Assembly: GCA_949299435.1 (NCBI GenBank)
Contig: CASGAK010000136.1
Location: forward strand, 1-14,287
Length of the DNA: 14,287 nucleotides
Source: an uncultured bacterium
GTDB lineage: Bacteria > Cyanobacteriota > Vampirovibrionia > Gastranaerophilales > Gastranaerophilaceae
Direction of reading: 5' to 3'
Below are positions 7,578 to 14,274 of this stretch, in pieces. How positions within the stretch are numbered: position 1 is the first letter of the stretch; each line of letters opens with the position of its first letter. The notes under the pieces were generated by a model. That model did no database searches. It saw only the letters and a program-made list of their open reading frames with translations, and had not been told where the DNA came from. The position numbers were made by a program, and so were the translations under genes.

Positions 7578-7583
7578 ATTATA
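7578..7583 (-). promoter_or_regulatory. -10 element of tatD, predicted leaderless start
   Basis: Minus-strand TATAAT at 7583-7578, a perfect -10, ends seven bases before the tatD ATG. Transcription would begin at the A of the start codon or a base before it. There is no TGn extension. A TTATAA 18 bases upstream is a poor -35 and coincides with the gatD -10, so the two promoters overlap. Confidence 0.5.
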
Positions 7584-7599
7584 CTACGAATAGAATTTA

Positions 7600-7608
7600 T
7601 GTTATAAT
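7600..7608 (+). promoter_or_regulatory. Extended -10 promoter of gatD, predicted leaderless start
   Basis: TGTTATAAT (7600-7608) is a perfect extended -10 (TGn plus TATAAT). It ends seven bases before the gatD ATG at 7616, and no Shine-Dalgarno lies between. The transcript is therefore predicted to start at the ATG. No good -35 is seen, as is usual for extended -10 promoters. Confidence 0.6.
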
Positions 7609-7615
7609 CATAGCC

Positions 7616-8350
7616 ATGGAAAGAGCAAATTTAAAAATTTCAGTAGGACATCTTTACCCTAAACAGCTTAATTTATATGGTGATATGGGGAATATAATCA
7701 CACTGAAAAAACGCTGTGAATGGCGTAGTATTGAATTTGATTATAAAGAAATTAATTTAGAAGATGTAATTCCTGCGTGTGACTTATATTTTATTGGCGG
7801 TGGGCAAGATAAGGAACAAATTGATGTATCAAAAGCCATGTATTGCCAAAAAGATTTTTTGCTAGAGCAGCGTGATGAGGGGACTGTGTTTTTAGGAATC
7901 TGTGGAGGATATCAGCTATTTGGTCATTATTATCAACCATTTGAGGGTGAAAAACTTTTAGGTGTTTCTCTTTTAGATGCATATACAGTAGCTGGTAAAA
8001 AAAGATTTATCGGAAATGTAACCGCAGAGTCAGACTTTTTAGTCCCGAATACACTTGTCGGGTTTGAAAACCATTCAGGACTTACTTATTTACAAAATGA
8101 TACGAAACCGTTAGCTTTTGTGACTGTCGGGAATGGTAATAATGGAAATGATAAATCAGAAGGAGCTAGGTATAAAAATGTTTTTGGAACATATCTTCAC
8201 GGTTCTTTACTGCCTAAAAATCCTCATTTAGCTGATTATTTGATTTCTTTAGCTTTAGAGAAAAAATATCAGAATAGGTTTGAGTTGAAAAAACTAAATG
8301 ATGAAATAGAATTCTCAGCTCATAATTCAGTGGTTAGTAAGGCTTATTAA
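7616..8350 (+). CDS. gatD: GatD, glutaminase subunit of the lipid II isoglutaminyl synthase MurT/GatD
   Basis: Class I glutamine amidotransferase of the cobyric acid synthase-like type that supplies ammonia to MurT, which amidates the alpha-carboxyl of D-glutamate in lipid II. The 244 residues start ISVGHLYPKQLNLYGDMGN, a hallmark of GatD. The nucleophile elbow LGICGGYQLFG contains catalytic C96, and TYLHGSLLPKNP contains H195, the same spacing as in characterised GatD. An upstream open stretch to 7481 was rejected because it overlaps tatD and precedes the family N-terminus; ATG 7616 is the match. murT, normally adjacent, is not in the window, and the neighbours are tatD (divergent) and gtrA (one base downstream). 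A related amidotransferase such as CobQ is less likely because of the short length and lack of a synthetase domain. Confidence 0.9.
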   Translation: MERANLKISVGHLYPKQLNLYGDMGNIITLKKRCEWRSIEFDYKEINLEDVIPACDLYFIGGGQDKEQIDVSKAMYCQKDFLLEQRDEGTVFLGICGGYQLFGHYYQPFEGEKLLGVSLLDAYTVAGKKRFIGNVTAESDFLVPNTLVGFENHSGLTYLQNDTKPLAFVTVGNGNNGNDKSEGARYKNVFGTYLHGSLLPKNPHLADYLISLALEKKYQNRFELKKLNDEIEFSAHNSVVSKAY

Positions 8351-8351
8351 A

Positions 8352-8774
8352 ATGGAAAGTTTATTAAAACTATATGAAAAATGGTGTAAAATCCCTGATA
8401 AAATCCGTTTTTTAATAATCGGAGCTGTTAATGCTGGAATTTCATATTTAATTTTTGTAATTGCTGTGTTTTTAATCGGAGATAAATTTTATCAAATTTG
8501 TGCAGCTTTGCAGTGGATTATTTCTTCATTCTTTTCTTTTACTAACCAAAAACTTTTCGTGTTTTGCACTAAGGGGAATTGGATAAAAGAATATTTAAAA
8601 TGCTGTACGACTTGGTTAATCAGTTATGTTTTGAATGTTTTGATATTAGAAGTTTTTGTAAAATATATAGATTTAAATGTTTATGTAGCACAGTTTTTAT
8701 CAATATTTGCTGTGTCGATTGTGACTTATGTGTTATTTAAGTATTTTGCATTTAAAGTGCATAAAACGGCATAA
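8352..8774 (+). CDS. GtrA-family membrane protein
   Basis: Small integral membrane protein of the GtrA/DPMS type, whose studied members are thought to move undecaprenyl-phosphate-linked sugars across the inner membrane for surface polysaccharide modification. The 140 residues show four hydrophobic segments (about 19-42, 47-66, 86-105 and 110-133). Typical family marks are the opening KIRFLIIGAVNAGISY and the SSFFSFTNQKLFVF stretch between helices 2 and 3. It begins one base after the gatD stop, with AAGG at 8339-8342 as a weak ribosome binding site, so it is cotranscribed and probably translationally coupled with gatD. The shared undecaprenyl-carrier theme is suggestive, but GtrA proteins have very varied partners. 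No glycosyltransferase is adjacent. The gene ends at a bidirectional terminator. Confidence 0.87.
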   Translation: MESLLKLYEKWCKIPDKIRFLIIGAVNAGISYLIFVIAVFLIGDKFYQICAALQWIISSFFSFTNQKLFVFCTKGNWIKEYLKCCTTWLISYVLNVLILEVFVKYIDLNVYVAQFLSIFAVSIVTYVLFKYFAFKVHKTA

Positions 8775-8812
8775 AAAAGCGGAGTTTAATAAAAATATCG
8801 CTCCGCTTTTTT
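8773..8812. terminator. Bidirectional Rho-independent terminator between gtrA and proS
   Basis: AAAAAAGCGGAG (8773-8784) is exactly complementary to CTCCGCTTTTTT (8801-8812), a 12-bp stem with a 16-base AT-rich loop. T runs follow the stem on both strands. It starts inside the gtrA stop codon and lies 13 bases from the proS stop, so it serves both convergent genes. Confidence 0.92.
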
Positions 8813-8825
8813 ATTATATATATTT

Positions 8826-10562
8826 TTATTGAAGAGATAGTACTGCATCAATAATATTTTGTTTAGCTTCTTCCGGGGTAAGTTTTATCAATTCACCTGA
8901 TTCTCGTATTTTACATTCTACAAGTCCTTCAGAAATAGTTTTTCCGACAGTAATTCTGAATGGGAAGCCGATTAGGTCAGCATCTTTGAATTTTACACCT
9001 GCTCTTTCATCTCTATCGTCTAAGACGACTTCGACTCCTGCATTTTTCAACACTTCATAAAGAGCATTAGCTACACTCATTTGTGCTTCATCTTGAATAT
9101 TTACAGGTACAATCACAGCATGATATGGAGCAATTGCAAGCGGCCATTTAATGCCGTGCTCATCATGATGAGCTTCTACTGCAGCTGCAGCTGTTCTTGA
9201 AATTCCGATACCATAGCAGCCCATAACATAGGGGTGAGTTTTTCCGTTAATATCTGTGTAGACTGCATTCATCGGTTTAGAATATTTTGTACCGAGTTTA
9301 AAGATATTACCGACTTCAATACCTTTTGTAACTGAAAGAGGTCTGCCGCATACAGGACATAATTCTCCCTGTTCCACAAGTCTTATGTCTGCTTTTATTA
9401 CGTCTTTTGGAAGAACATCATCTAAATTAGCTCCGACTAAGTGCTTGTCTGTTTCGTTTATGCCGACTACAAAGTTTTTCATATTATATACTGTCTCATC
9501 AGCTATTATTTTGATGTTTTCCATGCCATTTGGTCCGATAAAACCTGGTTCTGCGTTAAAGCCTTTTTCTTGCATTAATTCTGCAATTTCTGCTGCTGAT
9601 GCAATTCTTATTTCAATTCCGCCCGCTGCATTCATTAATTTGGTTTCCTCTATGGCTTTATCAGCTCTTATTAGTGCTATTACAGGCTTTTTATCCACAA
9701 TGTAGACAAGTGATTTTAAAATTAATGTTGACGGAATTTTTAAAAATGCACTTAATTCTTCGATTGAATGAGTTGAAGGGGTATCGAGGATTTCTTTTTT
9801 ACTGAAATAGTCTTTTCCGTCCACAACTGCATCTGGAAGTTTTGATACGGCATGATTTGAATTTGCTGAATAATCGCATTCATTACAATAGAAAACATCG
9901 TTTTCACCAGCATCTGTATCTGTAATTACCATAAATTCATGTGATACACTGCCTCCTATGGCTCCGGAATCGGATTGTACCATTTTTGTCGCAAGTCCGC
10001 AGCGTTCAAAGATTTTTTTATATGCTAGTGCCATATTTTCATATTCTTTGTCTAAGCCTGCTTCGTCTATATCAAAGCTGTAGGCATCTTTCATAATGAA
10101 TTCTCTGCCGCGTAATAGCCCGTATCGTGGTCTTATTTCATCACGAAATTTTGATTGAATTTGATATAAATTAACCGGTAATTGCTTGTAAGATTTTAAA
10201 TTATCTCTTGCAACTGAGGTGATAATTTCTTCATGAGTAGGTCCAAGGCACATATCTCGATCGTGACGATCTTTCAATCTCATTAATTCACGTCCGTATA
10301 CTTCCCATCTGCCTGATTCTTCCCAAAGTTCTTTAGGTTGTACAAATGGCATTAGAAGCTCTTGTGCTCCTGCTTTATCCATTTCTTCTCTTACAATATT
10401 TTCAACTTTTTTTAGTACTCGCCACATTAGAGGCATATATGTATATACACCTGGTGCAAGTTTTTTGATAAATCCTGCACGTCCCAGCATCTTGTGCGAT
10501 ACAACTTCTGCATCGGAGGGAAACTCTCTAAGGGTCTGTACAAATAATTTTGACATTTTCAT
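8826..10562 (-). CDS. proS: Prolyl-tRNA synthetase, bacterial type with editing domain
   Basis: Class IIa synthetase charging tRNA-Pro in the cytoplasm. The 578 residues follow the bacterial ProS plan: N-terminal catalytic core with LGPTHEE (107-113), motif 2 FRDEIRPRYGLLRGREF (139-155), the inserted editing domain (about 225-405) that clears mischarged Ala-tRNA-Pro, motif 3 GCYGIGISR (448-456), and a C-terminal anticodon-binding domain (about 480-575). Two CxxC pairs flank the insertion (C226/C229 and C402/C405) and could hold a zinc ion. Length is normal. The start is ATG 10562, three residues before the conserved LFVQTLRE; an in-frame ATG two codons later is an alternative. GAGGA at 10577-10573 lies ten bases upstream of the first ATG. 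It follows the TPR gene by 62 bases, with its own extended -10 in the gap. Confidence 0.97.
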   Translation of the reverse strand: MKMSKLFVQTLREFPSDAEVVSHKMLGRAGFIKKLAPGVYTYMPLMWRVLKKVENIVREEMDKAGAQELLMPFVQPKELWEESGRWEVYGRELMRLKDRHDRDMCLGPTHEEIITSVARDNLKSYKQLPVNLYQIQSKFRDEIRPRYGLLRGREFIMKDAYSFDIDEAGLDKEYENMALAYKKIFERCGLATKMVQSDSGAIGGSVSHEFMVITDTDAGENDVFYCNECDYSANSNHAVSKLPDAVVDGKDYFSKKEILDTPSTHSIEELSAFLKIPSTLILKSLVYIVDKKPVIALIRADKAIEETKLMNAAGGIEIRIASAAEIAELMQEKGFNAEPGFIGPNGMENIKIIADETVYNMKNFVVGINETDKHLVGANLDDVLPKDVIKADIRLVEQGELCPVCGRPLSVTKGIEVGNIFKLGTKYSKPMNAVYTDINGKTHPYVMGCYGIGISRTAAAAVEAHHDEHGIKWPLAIAPYHAVIVPVNIQDEAQMSVANALYEVLKNAGVEVVLDDRDERAGVKFKDADLIGFPFRITVGKTISEGLVECKIRESGELIKLTPEEAKQNIIDAVLSLQ

Positions 10563-10600
10563 AATATATAAATCCTCATTTCATATTTTCCAATAAAACT

Positions 10601-10609
10601 ATTCTAGCA
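10601..10609 (-). promoter_or_regulatory. Extended -10 promoter of proS
   Basis: On the minus strand TGCTAGAAT (10609-10601) is TGn plus a five-of-six -10. The predicted start, near 10594, gives a leader of about 32 bases containing GAGGA before the proS ATG. No -35 is evident. A short T run upstream (10618-10612) carries no stem strong enough to count as a terminator for the TPR gene, so read-through is likely. Confidence 0.5.
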
Positions 10610-10624
10610 TGAAAAAAACTTAGC

Positions 10625-11548
10625 TTAGCTGAGGGATTTAATTTCTTTGTTAATGAATTTAATATTTGTATTTAATGTAGAACTGTTTTCAAGTGCCAAG
10701 TTGAAATATTTGAGGCTTTCATCACGATTATTCAGATGCTTTTGAATTTGTGCCATTATATAATAAAGATTGCCGCTTTTTGAACAATTTTCGATTGCTT
10801 CATTAATTTTTTCTTCAGCTTTTTGATATTCCTGCTCTGATGCTAAAATTTTTGCAGAAACTATATAGGCATCAGTGTCTTTAGGATTTAATTCTATTGT
10901 TTTATTAAGTTTTTCCAAAGCTTCATCAGACTTTCCGCATTCCCAGTCTATAATTGCTAAATTGTAATATGCCCAGCTGTATGCAGGAGATAATTCAAGT
11001 ACTTTATTAAATTTTTCATATGCAGTCTGTAAGTCGCCCATTTCTTTAAATATATTGCCAATGTAAAAGTGGGCATAAATGTCTTCATCGTTTAAACTGA
11101 CTGTGTTTTGAAAATTGCTCATTGCATTTAGTAAGTCACCTTTTTTGAGATAGCAAATGCCTAGATTAAAATATGAATTTGAATCAATATCATCATTTTG
11201 AATAACTTGGTTGAAGCATTCAATGGCATTATCATATTCTTTCAGCTCGGTCAGTACCAATCCCAAATTGTAAATGGCATCAATTTCAGCAGGCGAAATT
11301 TCTATCGCTTTTTGATAAGCATTTTTGGCTTCGGTAAATTTTTTTAATTTTTCATAAGCAATACCTAAATTATAAAAAATTTCACTGTTTTCAGAAAAAG
11401 TTTTTGCGAGGTATTGTAAATGAAAAAGTGCTTCTTCGGTATATCCGCTGTCTAAAAGCAGTATAGCAAGCTCCTGACGTATTTGGTAATTTGTTGAATC
11501 AGTTTTTAAAATATTTTGTAATTCTTCTATTTTTTCAACTTTGGACAT
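10625..11548 (-). CDS. Tetratricopeptide repeat (TPR) protein
   Basis: Protein-interaction scaffold; the partner cannot be read from the sequence. The 307 residues contain eight tandem 34-residue units: the key hydrophobic position of helix A recurs at L27, L61, L95, L129, I163, L197, S231 and M265, exactly 34 apart, with most units ending in the usual E/N-P or similar turn (for example AIEISPAE, VLELSPAY, TIELNPKD). There is no signal peptide or membrane segment, so it is cytoplasmic. The last unit is followed by a basic helix (NTNIKFINKEIKSLS). The start is the only ATG before the first unit; there is no Shine-Dalgarno, and a -10 lies six bases upstream. It sits before proS on the same strand and divergent from a secreted-protein gene. 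TPR proteins are too varied for a specific role to be named. Confidence 0.9.
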   Translation of the reverse strand: MSKVEKIEELQNILKTDSTNYQIRQELAILLLDSGYTEEALFHLQYLAKTFSENSEIFYNLGIAYEKLKKFTEAKNAYQKAIEISPAEIDAIYNLGLVLTELKEYDNAIECFNQVIQNDDIDSNSYFNLGICYLKKGDLLNAMSNFQNTVSLNDEDIYAHFYIGNIFKEMGDLQTAYEKFNKVLELSPAYSWAYYNLAIIDWECGKSDEALEKLNKTIELNPKDTDAYIVSAKILASEQEYQKAEEKINEAIENCSKSGNLYYIMAQIQKHLNNRDESLKYFNLALENSSTLNTNIKFINKEIKSLS

Positions 11549-11554
11549 AATAAA

Positions 11555-11583
11555 ATATTAACAATTTTATCTTTGGTATTCAA
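11555..11583 (-). promoter_or_regulatory. Candidate promoter of the TPR gene, predicted leaderless
   Basis: Minus-strand TTGAAT (11583-11578, four of six) and TAATAT (11560-11555, four of six) are separated by 17 bases. The -10 ends six bases before the TPR ATG, so the mRNA would begin at or next to the start codon. The correct spacing of both boxes supports it; the AT-rich background weakens it. Confidence 0.4.
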
Positions 11584-11614
11584 ATTTTTAACATTAATTA
11601 ATTTGCTTTTACTA

Positions 11615-11643
11615 TTGCTTTTTTTTATTAAAAAGTTTAAAAT
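11615..11643 (+). promoter_or_regulatory. Candidate promoter of the secreted-protein gene at 11670
   Basis: TTGCTT (11615-11620) and TAAAAT (11638-11643, five of six) are 17 bases apart. The predicted start near 11650 leaves a leader of about 20 bases containing AAGGAGAG. TTGCTTTT is repeated at 11603 and 11615. Confidence 0.4.
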
Positions 11644-11669
11644 ACAATTTAAAATAAGGAGAGTTGATT

Positions 11670-12356
11670 ATGAAACTTAAATTTTTATCAGTGATATTAG
11701 CGTTATTTATATTTGCAGGGGCAGTATTTGCGGGACCATTCAATGCGAATGCAAGAACAAAAAGAATTCCGGCAGGAACTAAATTTTCGTTAGAATTGTT
11801 AACGCCTGTGACTTCTGTATCAGGACGTGCTGGAAGACAGTTCTCTGCAATTTTAGTCAATGATCAGTCTGTAGGTGATGATGTAATTTTGCCTTCAGGA
11901 TCTCTAGTCAGGGGCTCTATAAGTAAAATTGAGGAGCCTAAAAGAATGTCTAAGGGGGCAATTTTGTATTTGGATTTTGACCATGTTGTTACTCCAAACG
12001 GTAGACAACTGCCTTTAACACTTTCATTAACAGGCAGGGAAGATTTGACCGTAGATGGTGGTATTGTAAATGGTAGAGGCTACGGTGAAGCATTCAGAAA
12101 AACGATGAAAAAAAGCGGGGATATCACAAAAACTGCCGTAAATTGGGGAAATGAAACTTTTGAAGATACAGCTGGCGGATATTTGAGGATTATAACGGTG
12201 CCTGTTTGTGCAATAGGCGGTGCTATAGGTAGTACTGGATATTTTGTGTACGATGCAATTGCTGATATGATAAGAAAAGGGGAGCATGTTGATTTGAATG
12301 CAGGTGAGGTTTTAAATGTTATTTTAGTTGAGCCTGTTGATGTTCCTGTTATATAA
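11670..12356 (+). CDS. Secreted protein of unknown function, beta-rich
   Basis: Not a named family. The 228-residue protein has a Sec signal peptide (MKLKF, hydrophobic core to about 19) with a probable cleavage site after AFA (residue 21). The next part, IPAGTKFSLELLTPVTSVSG followed by a GRQFSAIL segment and VILPSGSLVRGSIS (34-85), has the look of a beta-domain seen in many exported bacterial proteins in which a pair of strands gives P-x-G-[ST] turns; some such proteins are annotated as TrbI/VirB10-like, which I would not claim here. A glycine-rich hydrophobic stretch (about 173-200) may insert in or lie against a membrane. Start ATG 11670 has AAGGAGAG six bases upstream; the TTG at 11664 was rejected because it would sit next to that site. 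It is divergent from the TPR gene and ends at a bidirectional terminator. Confidence 0.85.
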   Translation: MKLKFLSVILALFIFAGAVFAGPFNANARTKRIPAGTKFSLELLTPVTSVSGRAGRQFSAILVNDQSVGDDVILPSGSLVRGSISKIEEPKRMSKGAILYLDFDHVVTPNGRQLPLTLSLTGREDLTVDGGIVNGRGYGEAFRKTMKKSGDITKTAVNWGNETFEDTAGGYLRIITVPVCAIGGAIGSTGYFVYDAIADMIRKGEHVDLNAGEVLNVILVEPVDVPVI

Positions 12357-12374
12357 TCTTTTATATTTTAAATT

Positions 12375-12402
12375 AAAAGAGGCTTTTTTAAAGCCTCTTT
12401 TT
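12375..12402. terminator. Bidirectional Rho-independent terminator
   Basis: AAAAGAGGCTTT (12375-12386) pairs perfectly with AAAGCCTCTTTT (12390-12401) around a TTT loop, 12 bp, with T runs on both sides. It lies between the convergent secreted-protein gene and the diguanylate cyclase gene, whose stop begins three bases to the right. Confidence 0.94.
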
Positions 12403-12403
12403 G

Positions 12404-14197
12404 TTATTCAGCTTTTCCGACTTGATTTCTTCCGTTGTGTTTTGCGTTGTATAATCTTTTGTCTGCACAATCAATTATCGCAGAAGCGTTTTGTCCGTCA
12501 TAAGGGAAAGTTGCTACTCCCAAACTTATTGTAACCTGACTTTCTTTATCGTTGTTTAATTTAATTTTATTATTAGCAACTCTGTCACAAATTTTTTGAG
12601 CTGTCGTAAGAGCTTCTTCTTTACCTGTATTTGGTAGAATTATACTCATTTCTTCACCGCCGTATCTGCATACAATATCTGTTGCTCGGACATTTTTTTT
12701 CAGAGTATGAGCAACTTGTCTTAATACGGCATCACCTGCTTGGTGCCCGAATGTATCATTAAATTTTTTGAAAAAGTCAATGTCCAAAATAATTAGTGAA
12801 AATTCTGTTTCATATCGCTTGCAATTTTCAACGGACATTTTCATTTGTTCCTGAAAATACCTGTGATTGTATAAATCTGTTAGACCGTCTGTCGTTGCTA
12901 GGCGGTATTGCTGTTCAAAATCTCTTGATTTAATTATGTATTTTACGATAAAGGCTGAAACGAAAGCTAAAGTTGACAATATTAGCGGATAAATTACTTC
13001 AAGCCAAATATTAAAATATTTCATAATGTAGTATGAGGTTATTATGTATAATAAATAGATAGATATAGATGCGAATGATGCTGTAAAGGCTGAGTTTATT
13101 CGCATAACACAAAAACCTATAAGTAATGCAAGTAAAATCCCTGTTAATATAGTAATAGCTTTGTCAGCTTTTATTATGAAATTATTATCCAGTATGTTGT
13201 TCACAAAATTAGCCTGTACTTCTACACCGGGAACAGTTCTTCCTGTGGGGGTTGTTTTAATGTCAAATAGTGCAGAGGCTGTTGTTCCAAAGTATATTAT
13301 TTTATTTTTGAAATTATATTCACTTTTTTGTGATTCTCCGTTTATAATTTTTATCAGCTTATACATTGGAATATGTTCATAAGTCTTGTCGTTGCCATAC
13401 CAGTTTAAAATGGCACTGCCGTCTTTGTCTAGGTATATTTTTCTTTCACCTAAAAGCAGATTTGAATTACCATCAATTACAAAGTTGTGCGGATCAATTT
13501 TATTATGCTCGCTTGAATTTATGGCATCAATTGCAACTTTTAATCCCAGTTGGGAATAGTATTTGTCTTGATATTTTACAAATAAGGGCATTTTTCTTAA
13601 AATTCCATCATCAGCCCTTGATACATTAATCATTCCGACATTTTCCGTTGAATTTAATATACCCTCCAAAATTGAGCGGCAATTTGTAAAAGTTAAATCT
13701 TCAAAATTTACATCTGAATAGTTCTTGACATTTACAGCTAATTTTTCAGGTAATTTCGGTGGAGTTCGTAAATCTTCATCTTGATTATCTAAGTTCATAG
13801 CTGTATAGACATTTTTATATTTTTTCATTGCGTTAATTAATGCTTCATCAGCATTCGTCGGGCTTTTTAATGATTTTACGAACATTAAATCAAATGCAAT
13901 AATTTTTGGATTCTGTGTTTCCAAATACTCAATAAGTTTTACATATACATCTCTTGGAAGCGGCCATTCTCCATAGTGATCCAGTATGTATTCATAAGTA
14001 GCTTCATCTATCGCAATGATTACGATATCATCGTCAGCTTTTTTGCTTTCTGCATTTATCATTATGTTTTGACGAAGATCAAATGTACGATTTTCTATCA
14101 TATCAATAAATGCATTAAAATTTGTACTTTTTAAGCTGAAAAATACCGCTATACAAAAAAGTACAAACCATATCATATATAATATTTTCTTTAACAT
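12404..14197 (-). CDS. CHASE2-GGDEF membrane diguanylate cyclase
   Basis: Predicted to make cyclic di-GMP from two GTP in response to an extracytoplasmic signal. The 597 residues run: N-terminal membrane helix (about 4-22); CHASE2 sensor (about 28-345), with its markers VIIAIDEATY, WPLPRDVY and PGVEVQANFVNNIL; three more helices (about 347-365, 372-392 and 398-422); then a GGDEF domain (about 430-597). The active site is intact: metal ligand D472 with D474 (LDIDFFKKFND) and GGEEM (513-517). RATD (504-507), five residues before GGEEM, is a complete inhibitory I-site, so product feedback is expected. No EAL domain. The signal is unknown. Start is ATG 14197 with a weak AGGG nine bases upstream. 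TTGCCA-17-TATACT at 14274-14246 forms its promoter, with a palindrome over the start of transcription. Monocistronic by layout. Confidence 0.95.
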   Translation of the reverse strand: MLKKILYMIWFVLFCIAVFFSLKSTNFNAFIDMIENRTFDLRQNIMINAESKKADDDIVIIAIDEATYEYILDHYGEWPLPRDVYVKLIEYLETQNPKIIAFDLMFVKSLKSPTNADEALINAMKKYKNVYTAMNLDNQDEDLRTPPKLPEKLAVNVKNYSDVNFEDLTFTNCRSILEGILNSTENVGMINVSRADDGILRKMPLFVKYQDKYYSQLGLKVAIDAINSSEHNKIDPHNFVIDGNSNLLLGERKIYLDKDGSAILNWYGNDKTYEHIPMYKLIKIINGESQKSEYNFKNKIIYFGTTASALFDIKTTPTGRTVPGVEVQANFVNNILDNNFIIKADKAITILTGILLALLIGFCVMRINSAFTASFASISIYLLYIITSYYIMKYFNIWLEVIYPLILSTLAFVSAFIVKYIIKSRDFEQQYRLATTDGLTDLYNHRYFQEQMKMSVENCKRYETEFSLIILDIDFFKKFNDTFGHQAGDAVLRQVAHTLKKNVRATDIVCRYGGEEMSIILPNTGKEEALTTAQKICDRVANNKIKLNNDKESQVTISLGVATFPYDGQNASAIIDCADKRLYNAKHNGRNQVGKAE

Positions 14198-14217
14198 GCT
14201 CTATTTCCCTAATTAAA

Positions 14218-14247
14218 CTGAAAATTAATGTCATTTGACATTTTCAG
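14218..14247. promoter_or_regulatory. Palindrome at the diguanylate cyclase start site, candidate operator
   Basis: The core ATGTCA-TT-TGACAT (14228-14241) is a perfect 6+2+6 palindrome. Outer arms CTGAAAA (14218-14224) and TTTTCAG (14241-14247) also pair, apart from three extra bases on the left side. It begins at the -10 and spans the predicted start of transcription, the classic place for a repressor site. It is not a terminator because no T run follows. Confidence 0.5.
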
Positions 14248-14274
14248 TATAATTGATGTGTGAAGATTTGGCAA
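14246..14274 (-). promoter_or_regulatory. Sigma-70 promoter of the diguanylate cyclase gene
   Basis: Minus-strand TTGCCA (14274-14269, five of six) and TATACT (14251-14246, five of six) at the ideal 17-base spacing. The predicted start near 14239 leaves a leader of about 42 bases. A plus-strand TATAAT (14248-14253) overlaps this -10 and could serve a gene beyond the right edge, but its -35 is poor. Confidence 0.65.

Noticed and set aside
7481..7615. N-terminal extension of gatD to give a 289-residue protein
   Set aside because: It would overlap most of the tatD N-terminus, its residues do not resemble GatD, and the conserved N-terminus begins at ATG 7616 directly after an extended -10.
11664..11669. 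TTG start for the secreted protein two codons before ATG 11670
   Set aside because: The TTG sits directly against the AAGGAGAG ribosome binding site, while ATG 11670 has the ideal six-base spacing and gives a cleaner signal peptide.
12027..12287. Minus-strand open frame inside the secreted-protein gene
   Set aside because: No ribosome binding site, composition rich in Ser, Cys and His typical of an antisense frame, and fully inside a well-supported gene.
14235..14240. TTGACA as a plus-strand -35 for a gene beyond the right edge
   Set aside because: The next TATAAT (14248) is only seven bases away, far from the required 16-18; the hexamer is one arm of the palindrome.
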